7,625 nucleotides of DNA. It comes from Fimenecus sp045611635 (lineage in GTDB: Bacteria; Bacillota; Clostridia; Oscillospirales; Acutalibacteraceae). The notes under the pieces were generated by a model that saw nothing but the letters and a program-made list of their open reading frames with translations, ran no database searches and had not been told where the DNA came from. Below, one piece after another: positions 6,509-7,625 of this stretch. Made by a program: the position numbers and the translations under genes. The stretch lies in the NCBI GenBank assembly GCA_045611635.1, contig JAZKXL010000093.1:1-7625 (forward strand), written 5' to 3'. Each line of letters opens with the position of its first letter. The stretch's first letter is position 1.

Positions 6509-7453
6509 TTATACTTCCTTAGTATAGATTGATAATAAAAATTTTAAGACGTCATTAAATACAACATCATTATCAGTTTCATTGAGAATTTCATGGCGCA
6601 TTCCAGGGTAAAGAATTGTTGTTGGGTCAATGCCTGCACCCGCAAGTGAATCAGCAACTGTTAAAACACCTTTACCATTCATACCAACAGGGTCATTTGC
6701 ACCTGAAATAATCATAATCGGCAAATCTTTTGGCATTCTATAAGCCCACGCTGAATCACATGCCTCACGCATAATGTTATAGATATCACGATATCCTGCA
6801 AGCGTGTATGTAAATCCGCAAAGTTCGTCGTTTGAATATGCAAGACGATTATCAGCATTTTCTGAAAGCCAAGCAAGAGCGCTTTCTTCTTTCTTTGGCG
6901 CCATCATTGAAAATCCTTTATTCATAATTTCGGCAACCTTGTCAACTCTTCTCATAACGCCATATTTTGCAACAAGCATATCAATAAGGTCAACGCCAGC
7001 ATTGATGAGGTCCGGCATATCACCTGTACCGCAAAGTATTACACCATCAAGTTCATCACCAAAATGAGTTGCATAAATTCTTGCACAAAATGAGCCCATT
7101 GAATGGCCAAAAAGGAAATATGGAATTTGGGGATTTCTTTTCTTCATAATTTTGGTGAGAATGTGCATATCATCAACAAGTCGCTTATCACCATTTTCTT
7201 CACCCATAAAACCAATTTCGGCACGGCTTTCAATACTTTTACCGTGACCCAAATGGTCATTACCGCAAACTACAAATCCGTTAGATGCTAAGTAACTTGC
7301 AAAAGCATCATAACGAGCAATATGTTCAGCCATACCATGAGTAAGTTGAACAATACCAACAGGTGTTAATTCATCATCTTCCCAAATTAAAGTTCTTATT
7401 TTATTTAACCCATTTGATGAGTTAAAATACGCTTCTTTTCTAACCAATGCCAT
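6509..7453 (-). CDS. Alpha/beta hydrolase, monoacylglycerol lipase/lysophospholipase type
   Basis: A 314-residue serine hydrolase of the Hydrolase_4 (PldB-like) group, whose members cleave monoacylglycerols, lysophospholipids or related carboxylic esters. Visible landmarks: HGMAEH (39-44) forming the oxyanion-hole loop, the N-D-H-L-G-H-G-K-S block (65-73), the nucleophile elbow GHSMG (116-120) with Ser118, the probable acid Asp254 in SGANDPVG, and His287 in GMRHEILNE. A helical lid region lies about 147-235. There is no signal peptide or membrane segment, so it should act in the cytoplasm, perhaps at the membrane surface. The start is ATG at 7453, with GGAGGGA (7461-7467) seven bases upstream; the frame is open for 17 more codons upstream, but those lack a ribosome site of similar quality and contain the Shine-Dalgarno. 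It is the first gene of the presumed operon, directly after a strong promoter, and its end overlaps the miaB Shine-Dalgarno. The true substrate cannot be read from the sequence. Confidence 0.92.
   Translation of the reverse strand: MALVRKEAYFNSSNGLNKIRTLIWEDDELTPVGIVQLTHGMAEHIARYDAFASYLASNGFVVCGNDHLGHGKSIESRAEIGFMGEENGDKRLVDDMHILTKIMKKRNPQIPYFLFGHSMGSFCARIYATHFGDELDGVILCGTGDMPDLINAGVDLIDMLVAKYGVMRRVDKVAEIMNKGFSMMAPKKEESALAWLSENADNRLAYSNDELCGFTYTLAGYRDIYNIMREACDSAWAYRMPKDLPIMIISGANDPVGMNGKGVLTVADSLAGAGIDPTTILYPGMRHEILNETDNDVVFNDVLKFLLSIYTKEV
6514..6520 (-). promoter_or_regulatory. miaB ribosome binding site inside the hydrolase gene end
   Basis: On the minus strand AAGGAAG is formed by the last codons of the hydrolase (Lys-Glu-Val, then TAA), seven bases before the miaB TTG start. 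Only two bases separate the hydrolase stop and the miaB start, so ribosomes ending the hydrolase could begin miaB directly. This supports translational coupling and the choice of TTG. Confidence 0.8.
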
Positions 7454-7460
7454 ATATTTT

Positions 7461-7467
7461 TCCCTCC
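7461..7467 (-). promoter_or_regulatory. Ribosome binding site that fixes the hydrolase start
   Basis: Minus-strand GGAGGGA, seven bases before ATG at 7453-7451. It argues for the 314-residue protein over the 331-residue open frame that begins at 7504. Confidence 0.85.
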
Positions 7468-7507
7468 AAAAAGTATATTTGCGCATAATAATGCATAATA
7501 TCAATTT

Positions 7508-7536
7508 ATTATACTATAAAACGTTAATTTTGTCAT
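7508..7536 (-). promoter_or_regulatory. Main sigma-A-type promoter of the operon
   Basis: On the minus strand ATGACA (7536-7531) matches the -35 consensus at 5 of 6 places, followed by a 17-bp spacer and a perfect TATAAT (7513-7508). Transcription should start near 7501, giving a leader of about 48 bases before the hydrolase ATG. The leader holds a short direct repeat of ATTATGC (within 7482-7499) but no clear riboswitch or attenuator. This is the only promoter with good boxes and good spacing seen upstream of the gene set. Confidence 0.75.
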
Positions 7537-7537
7537 T

Positions 7538-7571
7538 AAAAAATTATAATTTTTTCAAAAAAATATTTTTT
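7538..7571. repeat. Two perfect AT-only palindromes just upstream of the promoter
   Basis: An 18-bp palindrome, AAAAAATTATAATTTTTT (7538-7555), and a 14-bp palindrome, AAAAAATATTTTTT (7558-7571), have centres 18 bases apart and abut the -35 box of the hydrolase promoter. A-tracts in this place can act as an UP element for RNA polymerase or as intrinsic bends; a dimeric regulator site is possible. With no G or C in them, chance in AT-rich DNA cannot be excluded. From 7572 to the right edge I see nothing definite. Confidence 0.5.
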
Positions 7572-7625
7572 GTAAACATTGCTATCAAGAGTACTTCTCA
7601 TTCGTTATTTTTTATATATTATAGT

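Noticed and set aside
7454..7504. Seventeen-codon N-terminal extension of the hydrolase
   Set aside because: The Shine-Dalgarno GGAGGGA lies inside this stretch, the predicted transcript starts close to 7501, leaving no room for a ribosome site, and the residues match nothing in the family.
7541..7576. TTTACA with TATAAT as a second promoter upstream of the hydrolase
   Set aside because: The spacer would be 22 bp, too long for sigma-A; the ATGACA/TATAAT pair at 7508-7536 fits far better.

Overview
The window is AT-rich DNA from a low-GC Firmicute, most likely an anaerobic gut-type member of the class Clostridia (Ruminococcaceae/Oscillospiraceae or a neighbour). Four things point there: strong GGAGG-type ribosome binding sites with TTG and GTG starts in use; an endonuclease-type MutL (no MutH is expected with it); the order miaB - ylbF/ymcA family gene - mutS - mutL, which resembles the Bacillus order ymcB-ymcA-cotE-mutS-mutL; and a CCTCCCTC/GAGGGAGG repeat of a kind I recall from Clostridia genomes. 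The species cannot be fixed from the sequence.

All six genes lie on the minus strand, so transcription runs from right to left. At the right edge, about 170 bases of very AT-rich DNA hold a good sigma-A-type promoter (ATGACA, 17 bp, TATAAT) preceded by two perfect AT-only palindromes. Then come an alpha/beta-hydrolase of the monoacylglycerol lipase/lysophospholipase type (6509-7453), miaB (5097-6506, TTG start, its Shine-Dalgarno inside the end of the hydrolase gene), a YlbF/YmcA family gene with a cysteine-rich tail (4628-5056), mutS (1909-4515), a small DUF4279-type gene (1435-1851), and the first 467 codons of mutL (1402 to the left edge, incomplete). Gaps are 2 to 112 bases and no intrinsic terminator is seen between genes, so the set looks like one operon. 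Its core functions are tRNA A37 methylthiolation (MiaB), probable control of RNA processing through RNase Y (YlbF/YmcA family), and DNA mismatch repair (MutS, MutL).

Two gaps carry extra material. Between the ylbF/ymcA gene and mutS lies a compact element with two hairpins and imperfect terminal inverted repeats (about 4556-4616). Between mutS and the DUF4279 gene lie two direct copies of AATTCTGCATT. The DUF4279 gene is the one true cargo gene: it separates mutS from mutL and uses ATA isoleucine codons far more than mutL does.

I do not see a clear new multi-gene system; the window is mostly housekeeping. The points most worth checking are the altered endonuclease motif of MutL (DKHA, and Asn where the last Glu of the motif is expected), the DUF4279 gene inside the mismatch-repair pair, the eight-cysteine YlbF/YmcA protein, and the hairpin element ahead of mutS.
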